Source of the DNA: Pontibacter qinzhouensis
GTDB taxonomy: Bacteria; Bacteroidota; Bacteroidia; Cytophagales; Hymenobacteraceae
Length of the DNA stretch: 64,000 nt
Assembly: GCF_008017455.1 (NCBI RefSeq)
Contig: NZ_VRTY01000021.1
Coordinates: forward strand, 1-64,000
Direction of reading: 5' to 3'
Position numbers and translations under genes: made by a program. Of the stretch, positions 43,261 through 50,762 are shown in pieces. The first letter of the stretch is position 1. Every line of letters starts with the position of its first letter. Below the pieces are notes generated by a model, which saw only the letters and a program-made list of their open reading frames with translations, was not told where the DNA came from and made no database searches.

Positions 43261-43297
43261 AAAAGCTCCGAAAGGCCTTGCTGATTAGAATAATTGG
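43261..43297 (+). repeat. 58-bp dispersed element, copy 16 (right part only)
   Basis: AGCTCCGAAAGGCCTT in the centre and GATTAGAATAATTGG at the right. The left end is not recognisable. Confidence 0.6.
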
Positions 43298-43343
43298 TTT
43301 CCAGCCTAAGGCCTGATACTAAATGGTATCTTAGCAAAAAACC

Positions 43344-43380
43344 GGCTGTCGCAGAGAGAGATGCCACAACTGCGACAGCC
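43344..43380 (-). terminator. Terminator after GH106-2
   Basis: Arms GGCTGTCGCAG (43344-43354) and CTGCGACAGCC (43370-43380); on the minus strand the stem is followed by GGTTTTTTG, a classic intrinsic terminator 18 bp after the stop. Confidence 0.9.
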
Positions 43381-43398
43381 AGATTGAACGCAACAAAG

Positions 43399-46296
43399 TT
43401 ATTTCTTAGACTGAACTGTAGCTTCAGCGCCAGCGCCGGCTTCCAGTGTAATAGGTGTCAGTAGCACCGGACCGATTAGCCCAGAGGCACGGGGCTGCCA
43501 TTTAGCGGCAGTAAAACCACCTTGGTCGTCCCTGTTTTCACTCCTTCGGGCTGCTACATTCACGTTGTAGAATTTCTTCCACGCTATCTTATTGCGATCC
43601 ATGTAGGCGGCACGGTTGGCCATAGAGTTAGAAACCTGCACTTCCAGCACATTTTTCTTCCGGAGCAGGTTGTCCGGAATGGTGAGCTGGTAGGTTGGCC
43701 CGATAAGCGTTTCAAGTTCTTTGCCGTTCAGGAGCACCCTCGCACTTTCTTCTACCTGCCCCAGGTCGAGGAGCCAGGCTTGCGCTTTGCCTTTAGGTTT
43801 GGTAAAGGAGAGCGTGTAACTTGCTGTGCCGGAGAAATTCTTATACTCCTCGGCTCCAAAATCTGCCCAGGATTTAAGCGTAGAGGTTTTGACTTCGGCA
43901 GGTTTTGCCGGACCACCCTCTGTAAATCGAATGGTCCAGTTGCCACTTAGTTCCTGCGCATTGCCTGCTGGTTTGGTGTAGGTATAAGGAGTTCCGCTGG
44001 CGGTAGTGGTCCTTGTTTCCAGGATGCAGGATTCGCCTGGTGCCAGTTGCAGGTACACCTCATTCGTGCCATCACCGGATTTACGAATATTGGAATATCC
44101 CGTTTTCCCTGTCATAGGATCAAACACGGCGACAGATAGCGAGTTTGCCTGCAAGGGCACATAACCATCAAAAGCTTTTTCACCCCAATTAGAAATAAAG
44201 TAATAATTGCCCTGGTCGTGCTGGCGGCGTACGTACTGTAGGCCACTGTCTACCATCGGCTCACGTTTCAATCCGGCAAATTGCAACGCTTCATGCAAAT
44301 CGCTGCCTGCTACAAAAGAGCCTTTGCCAATAGTTGCTTTCCGGATGCCAGCTTTATCGGTGTTGCTGAAGTTTAGTTGCGCCACCAGTTGCTGGTACTT
44401 TGCCTGGCGCTCTTTCAGGCTGCCCAGACCCGGTACATCGGCAGGCAGGTTTTTATAAACGACAACAGTAGCCCCCTCTCTTGCCAGTTTCACCAGTTGC
44501 TCAAATGTTTCGAGCGGGATGAGGCGGGCATCCGGAACCACCACTGTTTTATAAGCAATGCCGCCAGTTTGCAGCGTGTTCTGCGCGGACTTTACCTGCA
44601 ACAACTGCCGGTCCGAGATAAAATCGAAGCTGTAGCCTTTGGCCTGCATTTCGTTGGCACTGGCTTCTACTCCTGTTCCCCTGAAACCATGCGCTATGCC
44701 ATCGAAGTGTTGCAACAAGGCATTGCCGGGAGTGGAGTAGGTGTCGTAGATGGGCAGGTAGAGCAGCACGTCGTTGTTGGGTTTGCCTGCCTGCAGGAAC
44801 GACTGGCTCCGGGCTACATAGTTATTGAGTGCCGCAAAATCGTTCCAGAAAGTATTGCTCGGGTTAAAGTGCACGGCGGCATAGAACAGCCAGCCCGGCC
44901 ACGCTGCTGCCTGCGGCGAGTAGTTGGTGCCGTGGTAAAAGGTGTGGTTAACGCCTCCCAGCAGGAACAGGTCCATCGCTTTTTTGACATCGCGCAGCGA
45001 CGACAGGAAATGCTCGTTCTCCCAGGTAGCCGATTCTGAAGAACTCAGTTTTTTGCCGGTTACGTTGGCGGCAGAAGAGGCAAATTTAATGCGCATAATA
45101 TCGGTGCCTTCTATCTCCGGAATGTCGGTGGCGGCGTACAGGTCAAGGATGTTGGCTGGGGAGCCGTGCGCCTGGTTCCGGATAAGAGCGCCGTGCTTTT
45201 GTGCCCATGTGTGCCACTCCTGTGTGTAATTTTCCAAGATCAGGTCAGAAATGGTTTCGCGGTAATCGCAGCGCACGCGCTGGTTGTTTTCTAAGGTGCT
45301 TTTTCCGAACAGCGCAGGCAAATGGTGGCGCAAATCGTAGCCACGGCGTTTCTGGAACTCTTCGAGCAGGCGGGGTGTCCAGTTGGCTTCGCCTTGTGCA
45401 TCGTCTACTTCGTAAGAGTCGTTGAAAAAAGCACGGAGCGATTTAATGTCCTGTCCTTTAAATGCCTCGTCGAAACGCTTCAGGTAATTTTCGGTGGCTT
45501 GTTTGGAGAAGTGGTCTATTACATCGCCTTCGCCACCGGGGCCTGCGCGTTCTACCATTTTACCATGCCAGCCCTGAAATATCGCGTACAAGTTCCAGTT
45601 TCCGGCAGGGGCTTTCCAGCTTAAAGTTCCTTTCTGATCTACCTTGTTCGTCAGGTCCAGTACCTGGCCTTTGTCGGAGTAGGCCATGAGGGTTTGTAGC
45701 GGAAGCGGCTTCGGGAAACGTACCTGATCGAAAGCGTGCAGCTGCAGGTTGGGGTTTTTTATGATGGGCTCCTGCAACTTCTCTATGGCAATCTTCTCGC
45801 CGACAGTGCGCACAAGGGGCTGCTGGCTAAACTGCACCGGCTCTTTCAGGCTCTCGCCACTTTTCAGGGAGTAGGTTTTGTGCGCCACGTACTTGCAGGC
45901 ATCTTCCTGGCTCACCCACGGACCGCCAAATGGCCAACCCGATGCCTGGGCCATGTCCACGCCCATATTCAGCCGCTCGCCCTCCCGCAACGTATGCTTT
46001 AGCATCTCCATCCACTTAGGCGACAGAAAATCGATGAATTCACTTTCGGTGCCTTTTACTCCATAAATAGGTGTTATCTCTACACCGCCCAGGCCAGCTT
46101 TTTGGTACTGCTCCATCAGGTACGACAGGTCTTTTTCGTTTACAGCAGAGCCCATCCACCACCAGCGCGTCCAGGGTTTGGCTTCCTGCGTTATAGTGGG
46201 CCATTGAGGTGCTGGCGCTGTTTGCGCTATGGCAGTAGTGCTTCCTAGCAGCAGTATGAAGGCAGCGCCAGCGCTGATTTTTCGAAAAGCTTTCAT
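43399..46296 (-). CDS. GH106 alpha-L-rhamnosidase 2
   Basis: A 965-residue secreted alpha-L-rhamnosidase, paralogue of the one at 15495-18350. Here the leader is an ordinary Sec signal (ends TAIAQT) with no lipobox. Shared blocks include AKPWTRWWWMGSAVN, AGLGGVEITPIYG, VDMAQASGWPFGGP, FFNDSYEVDDAQGEANW, NQAHGSPANILDLYAA, VNHTFYHGTNYSPQ and SGLIGPVLLTP. Around residue 395 it lacks the stretch FGSSYFPIPGLRRDS found in the first enzyme, so the two may prefer different rhamnosides. It is on the minus strand between the PL22 and GH2 genes, with 282 bp to PL22. Confidence 0.92.
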   Translation of the reverse strand: MKAFRKISAGAAFILLLGSTTAIAQTAPAPQWPTITQEAKPWTRWWWMGSAVNEKDLSYLMEQYQKAGLGGVEITPIYGVKGTESEFIDFLSPKWMEMLKHTLREGERLNMGVDMAQASGWPFGGPWVSQEDACKYVAHKTYSLKSGESLKEPVQFSQQPLVRTVGEKIAIEKLQEPIIKNPNLQLHAFDQVRFPKPLPLQTLMAYSDKGQVLDLTNKVDQKGTLSWKAPAGNWNLYAIFQGWHGKMVERAGPGGEGDVIDHFSKQATENYLKRFDEAFKGQDIKSLRAFFNDSYEVDDAQGEANWTPRLLEEFQKRRGYDLRHHLPALFGKSTLENNQRVRCDYRETISDLILENYTQEWHTWAQKHGALIRNQAHGSPANILDLYAATDIPEIEGTDIMRIKFASSAANVTGKKLSSSESATWENEHFLSSLRDVKKAMDLFLLGGVNHTFYHGTNYSPQAAAWPGWLFYAAVHFNPSNTFWNDFAALNNYVARSQSFLQAGKPNNDVLLYLPIYDTYSTPGNALLQHFDGIAHGFRGTGVEASANEMQAKGYSFDFISDRQLLQVKSAQNTLQTGGIAYKTVVVPDARLIPLETFEQLVKLAREGATVVVYKNLPADVPGLGSLKERQAKYQQLVAQLNFSNTDKAGIRKATIGKGSFVAGSDLHEALQFAGLKREPMVDSGLQYVRRQHDQGNYYFISNWGEKAFDGYVPLQANSLSVAVFDPMTGKTGYSNIRKSGDGTNEVYLQLAPGESCILETRTTTASGTPYTYTKPAGNAQELSGNWTIRFTEGGPAKPAEVKTSTLKSWADFGAEEYKNFSGTASYTLSFTKPKGKAQAWLLDLGQVEESARVLLNGKELETLIGPTYQLTIPDNLLRKKNVLEVQVSNSMANRAAYMDRNKIAWKKFYNVNVAARRSENRDDQGGFTAAKWQPRASGLIGPVLLTPITLEAGAGAEATVQSKK

Positions 46297-46508
46297 GATG
46301 GAGAACCTTGCTTCTTTATATTTGTCAGAAATTGAAAATGATGACCTTTAAACCCCAGGTGTTTTAAACCGCTAAAACCCTTTGGAGAGCTTCACCAAAT
46401 TAAAAATTAGAAATTCAAAATTTGAAATGTTGAAAAATGTGCTTCAATGGCCCTTGCAGAAGCATTTATTGTCAGTTTTTCATTTGCGGGTTGCTGATTT
46501 AGTAGTAC

Positions 46509-46554
46509 AGCTTTACTGGAAGGCTGTTTTCATTAGCATAATTTAAATTGTTGA
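46509..46554 (+). repeat. 58-bp dispersed element, copy 17 (left end lost)
   Basis: TTACTGGAAGGCTGTTTT in the centre, then CATTAGCATAATTT. It lies 24 bp beyond the PL22 stop codon, in the spacer before GH106-2. Confidence 0.65.
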
Positions 46555-46578
46555 ATTTTCGCTTTTGTTAAACGGCAC

Positions 46579-47805
46579 TTATTTACTCTTTGCTATCTCT
46601 GCTGCGTACACCTGGCTATCGCCTTCAAAATTAGCCCTGAAAATGATCCACTTGCCATCTGGCGAGAAGTGCACATTGGGTTCGTGTTTGTAATAGTGGT
46701 GCTTCATGTTCACCAGTTTCTCTGATTTTAGCTTGTCGCCTTCTGGCCGGAAAAGATAAATCCACATGCCGTCTTCTGCTTTGGCTACCTGGCCGGGATC
46801 ACCGCCATCACCGGCAAATAATTTCTGATCCGGGGAAATGTTGAAATGGATCGACCATTCATTTCTATCCATCTCATATTGTTTCTCTTTGCCAGTGGCT
46901 ACGTCGGCTCCTGTTAAATAGAACTTCACGCCACGCGGCACCTGCTGATCGAACCAGATCGTTTTGCCGTCGCGGCTGAAGAACTCGTGTCCGGCAATTT
47001 CACCTTCTACAGTACGCTTATGCATGTTCTTCACTTCATTGGTCTTCATGTTATAGGTCCAGATGCGGTCTACCTTGTGCCAGGGACCTTCGTGGCAGAA
47101 CATGAGCAGGTTCGGGTCGGTGGGGGAGAACTGGATGTGGCCGAGCCAGGTATTTTCGGAGTGAATCTCTTTCATCTCGCCGGTCTCTACATTTACGGTG
47201 AAGAGCGTATGCGGAATTTTAGCGTCGAAGATGCGGTTAAAGTAATCGCTCTTCTCAGGGTATTGCTTGTAAATCTCATCTTTCTCCGGTCCTGCAAAAC
47301 TTCCTGCCAGCAGCGTCTCGTCAGCATTCAGGGTCGTAACTCCGGTTCGCATGCCTTCCGGAAAAACATAAACCAGGCGGGTTTTCTTCGTATCGATGTT
47401 GGTAGCGAATACGCTGTCGTTGGTCTGGTAAATCACCTCTCTGCGTTTTGGGGCCAGAATCTCACCTACTTTTTTGGATTTACTCGTGGTGAGCTGCTCA
47501 TTCTTCAGCGTTTTCAGGTTGATGGTGTAAAGTTGCCGGGTGCCAGCGGCATCGGTATTGTAGAACACCATTTTGTCGCCTTCGTTCTTGAGCTGTTTCA
47601 CAAATGGGTTGTTATGGAAATAGAAGCTGGAGTTGCTGCCGGGGGCGCTGGAAAGGCGCATAAGCTTATGGCCGGTGTCCTTATCGATCCATTGCTGGGG
47701 CATCGGTTTTTTTGCGCCTGTCTCCAGCTTTTGCTGGGCGGTGGCTGGCAGGCTCATGCAAAAAAGCATGCTGGCTGCCGCTATGGTAAGTAATCTGTTC
47801 TTCAT
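46579..47805 (-). CDS. Oligogalacturonate lyase, PL22, with signal peptide
   Basis: A 408-residue seven-bladed propeller lyase that splits short, mostly unsaturated galacturonides. It has clear PL22 blocks: CHEGPWHKVDRIW (H238, H243), GHEFFSRDGKTIWFD (H273), WSIHFNISPDQ (H320) and HEPNVHFSPDGKWIIFR (H374, H379), which supply candidate metal ligands and catalytic histidine. Unlike the classical enterobacterial enzymes, which are cytoplasmic, this has an N-terminal signal (MLFCMSLPATAQQ) and should work in the periplasm or outside. It starts 33 bp after the deacetylase gene, likely in the same operon and under the operator at 48733-48745. Confidence 0.88.
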   Translation of the reverse strand: MKNRLLTIAAASMLFCMSLPATAQQKLETGAKKPMPQQWIDKDTGHKLMRLSSAPGSNSSFYFHNNPFVKQLKNEGDKMVFYNTDAAGTRQLYTINLKTLKNEQLTTSKSKKVGEILAPKRREVIYQTNDSVFATNIDTKKTRLVYVFPEGMRTGVTTLNADETLLAGSFAGPEKDEIYKQYPEKSDYFNRIFDAKIPHTLFTVNVETGEMKEIHSENTWLGHIQFSPTDPNLLMFCHEGPWHKVDRIWTYNMKTNEVKNMHKRTVEGEIAGHEFFSRDGKTIWFDQQVPRGVKFYLTGADVATGKEKQYEMDRNEWSIHFNISPDQKLFAGDGGDPGQVAKAEDGMWIYLFRPEGDKLKSEKLVNMKHHYYKHEPNVHFSPDGKWIIFRANFEGDSQVYAAEIAKSK

Positions 47806-47838
47806 GAGTGGTATTGTTAAAAAGTGATTTAATTTTGA

Positions 47839-48663
47839 TCAGGGTCTATTCACCAGGTTTTTGTAGTCTGGTGCTACCTGCTTGCGCGCCTGCTCCACAT
47901 TCAGGTAGCGCTTCAGGTCGCGGAGGGCCACAACTTGGTAGTTATTGTCTTTCAGGTACTGCAGGTATACTTCAAACAGTTCTGGTGGCGTGCTTACCCA
48001 GTCGTGCGCTACATCCGGCACACCATGTATCGTGAAGACCACAATCTTTCCGTCTTTCGCTTCGCCGATGGCACCCATTACACGCGCTTTATCAGAGGGG
48101 GTATTGCCGGTGGTGCTGTAGCTGGGAATCAGGTAAGGATGATCGGTGGTGGGGTTGTAGGGACGGCTGCCACCGGCGCGGGCAAAGAGGTAGCCTCTTT
48201 CCTGCAGCGTTTCCAGGGCGCTGGGGTGGGTGCTGTAGCCGGGGTAGGCAAAGGTAACGGGTATGGTGATTCCCAATTCTTTGCATTTGTCCTCGATGTA
48301 CTGTAGCTCCTCTGCCTGCTGCTCCTTGCTCATTTTTGCAACGTGGGTATGGCTGCGGGTGTGGCTGGCAATTTCAAAGCCCAGCTGGTGCAACTGCTGT
48401 ATCTGCTCCCAGCTCATGTACTTGGTTTTATCCTCAAAGTCGGGCGGAAACTCGCACACGAAGAAGGTGCCGCCAAAGCCATACTTTTTCAGGAGCGGCG
48501 CCACATACGTAGCATGCGAGGCTGAAGCGTCATCGAAGGTTAGCACGACCAGCTTATCGGGTAGCTGTTTCCGCAGCACCTGGGTAGAGGTGGTGCAGGA
48601 GGCAACCAATAAAATGGCGGCTGCAGCTATAAGCCGGTAAACGTGCTGATTTATTTTCTTCAT
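47839..48663 (-). CDS. Polysaccharide deacetylase (NodB/CE4-like) lipoprotein
   Basis: A 274-residue lipoprotein (lipobox VASC, cysteine 23). The NodB fold has the catalytic/metal motif TFDD (D44, D45) and the metal histidines H101 and H105 in SHTRSHTH, then FAYPGYSTHPS and FTIHGV. It probably removes acetyl groups from a glycan. CE4 enzymes usually act on N-acetylglucosamine polymers or xylan; its place in an operon with PL22 suggests a pectin-related acetyl group, but that is inference. An operator candidate lies 69 nt upstream. Confidence 0.85.
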   Translation of the reverse strand: MKKINQHVYRLIAAAAILLVASCTTSTQVLRKQLPDKLVVLTFDDASASHATYVAPLLKKYGFGGTFFVCEFPPDFEDKTKYMSWEQIQQLHQLGFEIASHTRSHTHVAKMSKEQQAEELQYIEDKCKELGITIPVTFAYPGYSTHPSALETLQERGYLFARAGGSRPYNPTTDHPYLIPSYSTTGNTPSDKARVMGAIGEAKDGKIVVFTIHGVPDVAHDWVSTPPELFEVYLQYLKDNNYQVVALRDLKRYLNVEQARKQVAPDYKNLVNRP

Positions 48664-48732
48664 TTCCGGAGGTTGTACATGCTGCCTGTGGCAGGTTCAG
48701 GTGCACCAGCTAAAGTTATTCAATACTATAAT

Positions 48733-48745
48733 AACAAACATTCGT
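48733..48745 (-). promoter_or_regulatory. LacI-type operator candidate (deacetylase/PL22 operon)
   Basis: AACAAACATTCGT on the plus strand, one base different from the GH31 site. It lies 69 nt before the deacetylase start codon. Confidence 0.55.
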
Positions 48746-48815
48746 AATTTTTTAAACTAGTCCATCCTGTTATGTCCTGTAAGTATAGGTGTGTCTGCTA
48801 TAAATCTGTCTATCT

Positions 48816-48873
48816 GCCCTTGGGCCAAATTGCAGCGAATTCCTTTGGAAGGGGTTTTTCATTAGAATAATTT
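48816..48873 (+). repeat. 58-bp dispersed element, copy 18
   Basis: Left end GCCCTTGGG, centre TCCTTTGGAAGGGGTTTTT, right end CATTAGAATAATTT. Confidence 0.85.
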
Positions 48874-48982
48874 ATCAGTTGCGGCAGTTTAAATAAATGT
48901 TGCTTTCTGAAGGATGGTTAGGAAGCGGCGGCGGTTAAAACTTCAGCCAAATAGTTTCTTTAACTTTTCATATTCTTTGCCC

Positions 48983-49017
48983 AGACACTCGCAGGAGTTG
49001 CGCACGCTGCAAGGTCT
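48983..49017 (-). repeat. 35-bp REP-like repeat, copy 5
   Basis: AGACACTCGCAGGAGTTGCG at the left and CACGCTGCAAGGTCT at the right. It closely matches copy 4 at 18847. Confidence 0.7.
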
Positions 49018-49078
49018 TACCTGCTCCTCTTCGAATCAACTATTTAAAAAATAATCCATTTAACAATCAACAACTAGC

Positions 49079-49135
49079 AATTATTCTAATGAAAATGGCC
49101 TTCAGAAGAATTTTGAACTGATTTTAGCTTAGGGT
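49079..49135 (-). repeat. 58-bp dispersed element, copy 19
   Basis: Reverse orientation: AATTATTCTAATGAAAATGG at the left, CCTTCAGAAG in the centre, CTTAGGGT at the right. CAACAATCAACAAC-like words adjoin its right-end side. Confidence 0.8.
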
Positions 49136-49178
49136 CCAGCCAATATTTTACGATGTAGTAGGTGCTCTTTCTGAAAAA

Positions 49179-49210
49179 AAACCGGGCACCCTTTGCAGAG
49201 TGCCCGGTTT
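49179..49210 (-). terminator. Terminator after SusD 2
   Basis: Arms AAACCGGGCAC (49179-49189) and GTGCCCGGTTT (49200-49210). On the minus strand the stem is followed by eight T residues. It lies 27 bp beyond the SusD stop. Confidence 0.9.
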
Positions 49211-49236
49211 AACCTAATAATAGCCACAGGAAATGC

Positions 49237-50751
49237 TTAGTAACCCGGGTTTTGCTGGTAGAGCCCTTCTTTTACGGTTAATTGTGTAAACGGAATGGGG
49301 TAGATCACAAAGTTAATGTTCATGGATTCCTGCATTCTGTTCAGTTCGTCTTCGGTCGGGAGCCAGGCATCCATCACCTCTTTTACTTTGCCCGTTCGTA
49401 CCAGGTCGTGCCAGCGCAAGCCTTCGCCTGCAAATTCGCGTCTTCTTTCGTCCAACAGCACATCGAGGGTAACATTTGCCAGGGGCGTTAAGCCGGCTCT
49501 GGTCCGCACCATGTTCACTATGTTATCGACCTCCTGCTGCGATCCTCCTGAGGCACCCTGTAAAATGGCTTCAGCCTTCATCATCATGACATCGGTTAAC
49601 CGGATCAGCGGGAAGTTGATCGGCCAGTCGAAACGGTCCAGAATGGTGGCGGTTTCGTCCAGGAACTTTCTGTAAAAACCACGGGTCTCCACAAATCCGT
49701 TCGGGTCTGTAAAACTTCGCTGAACCGTAACGGCCAGGCGGGCATCGTTAGCCTCATAAGAATTTATGAGGTTTTTAGATACCTCCCTCATTTCTACAGA
49801 AGACTGTGGCAAGGCAATATTTCCTGACAAGGTGTTGAAATAAGCCGGTGTGCCCATATAGCCCGGCAGCGTGGTACCTATCCCGATCTGGCCACTCTGG
49901 AACTGCACATCAAACACAATGTCGGGGTTATTCTCGTTGTTGTAAGAGAAGATGCTGGCATAACTGTTTACCCAGCTAAACGGGCCGTTGTCGATCACAT
50001 CGTTAAGCAAGGTAAGTGCCTGCGAATACTCGTTTGCCGCTACTCCCGGACCGTCGATGCCGTAGGTATGGCCGGACCTGGTGAGGTGAACGCGTGCCAG
50101 CAGGGCTTTGGCCGCCCAGGAAGTAACTCTGCCTTTGTTTGCGGCATTGTAAGTAGGGGGCAGAAGTTCTATTGCCCTGTTCAGGTCAGAAAGAATAAGA
50201 TCGTATACTTCCTGAACAGAACTACGGGGAATTTCGAGGGCTTCTGTTGGGGTTACCACCCGGTCGTATAACGGAACTCTTCCGAACCACCTTACCAGAT
50301 CGAAATAATAAAAGGCACGCAGGAACCTGGTTTCGCCCTCGAACCGGTTTCTGATGGCTTCTTCCGGTACGAGGCCAGGATCAAGTCTGTCCAGCACCGT
50401 ATTGGCGCGCATAATGCCATTAAAATTATTGTTCCAGGCTTCAGCAATCAGCTCGTTGTTTTCGAGCGTGTTCACAAAGTCGTTTACAGGGTCCCAGGGC
50501 CTCACACCGGTGGTGGAAGAACCATACACATTGTCGGATCTTGTTTCAGAAAGGTCGTAATACCGCTCTGGCACCGGGCGCAACTGCCCGTACACACCAT
50601 TTACAGCCTGCTCAAAATCTGCTGCGTTCCGGTAAAAATTTGCCGCACTGGCATCTGATAGCGGGAACTGGTCCAGCTTGTCTTCGCATGCGAGTAAACT
50701 CAGCGCCAGAAAGGAGTATATAACTACAGAATACTTTTTCATCATGTTCAT
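49237..50751 (-). CDS. SusD-like nutrient-binding lipoprotein 2
   Basis: A 504-residue surface lipoprotein. The leader ends in the lipobox LLAC (cysteine about 22), followed by EDKLDQFPLSDASAANFYRN. The middle has FLRAFYYFDLVRWFGRVPLY and the end has ERRREFAGEGLRWHDLVRTG, YPIPFTQL and NPGY. It forms an operon with SusC 2 (11-bp gap). Of three Met codons at the start (50751, 50745, 50742) any could be used. It presumably caps SusC 2; the ligand is unknown. Confidence 0.93.
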   Translation of the reverse strand: MNMMKKYSVVIYSFLALSLLACEDKLDQFPLSDASAANFYRNAADFEQAVNGVYGQLRPVPERYYDLSETRSDNVYGSSTTGVRPWDPVNDFVNTLENNELIAEAWNNNFNGIMRANTVLDRLDPGLVPEEAIRNRFEGETRFLRAFYYFDLVRWFGRVPLYDRVVTPTEALEIPRSSVQEVYDLILSDLNRAIELLPPTYNAANKGRVTSWAAKALLARVHLTRSGHTYGIDGPGVAANEYSQALTLLNDVIDNGPFSWVNSYASIFSYNNENNPDIVFDVQFQSGQIGIGTTLPGYMGTPAYFNTLSGNIALPQSSVEMREVSKNLINSYEANDARLAVTVQRSFTDPNGFVETRGFYRKFLDETATILDRFDWPINFPLIRLTDVMMMKAEAILQGASGGSQQEVDNIVNMVRTRAGLTPLANVTLDVLLDERRREFAGEGLRWHDLVRTGKVKEVMDAWLPTEDELNRMQESMNINFVIYPIPFTQLTVKEGLYQQNPGY

Positions 50752-50762
50752 GTTACGCTCTG

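Larger units (their letters stand above)
42909..43398. other. Intergenic region between GH106-2 and GH2
   Basis: 490 bases. It holds an inverted pair ACAACTTTACC/GGTAAAGTTGT (42947-42957 and 42974-42984) 40 bp before the GH2 start, GAGCTCG-type short palindromes near 43175 and 43230, a partial 58-bp element (43261-43297) and the GH106 terminator. No gene is seen. Confidence 0.55.
48664..49236. other. Intergenic region between SusD 2 and the deacetylase gene
   Basis: 573 bases with an operator candidate (48733-48745), two 58-bp elements in opposite directions (48816-48873 plus, 49079-49135 minus), a 35-bp REP-like repeat between them (48983-49017), CAAC-rich filler, and the SusD 2 terminator (49179-49210). 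Confidence 0.65.
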
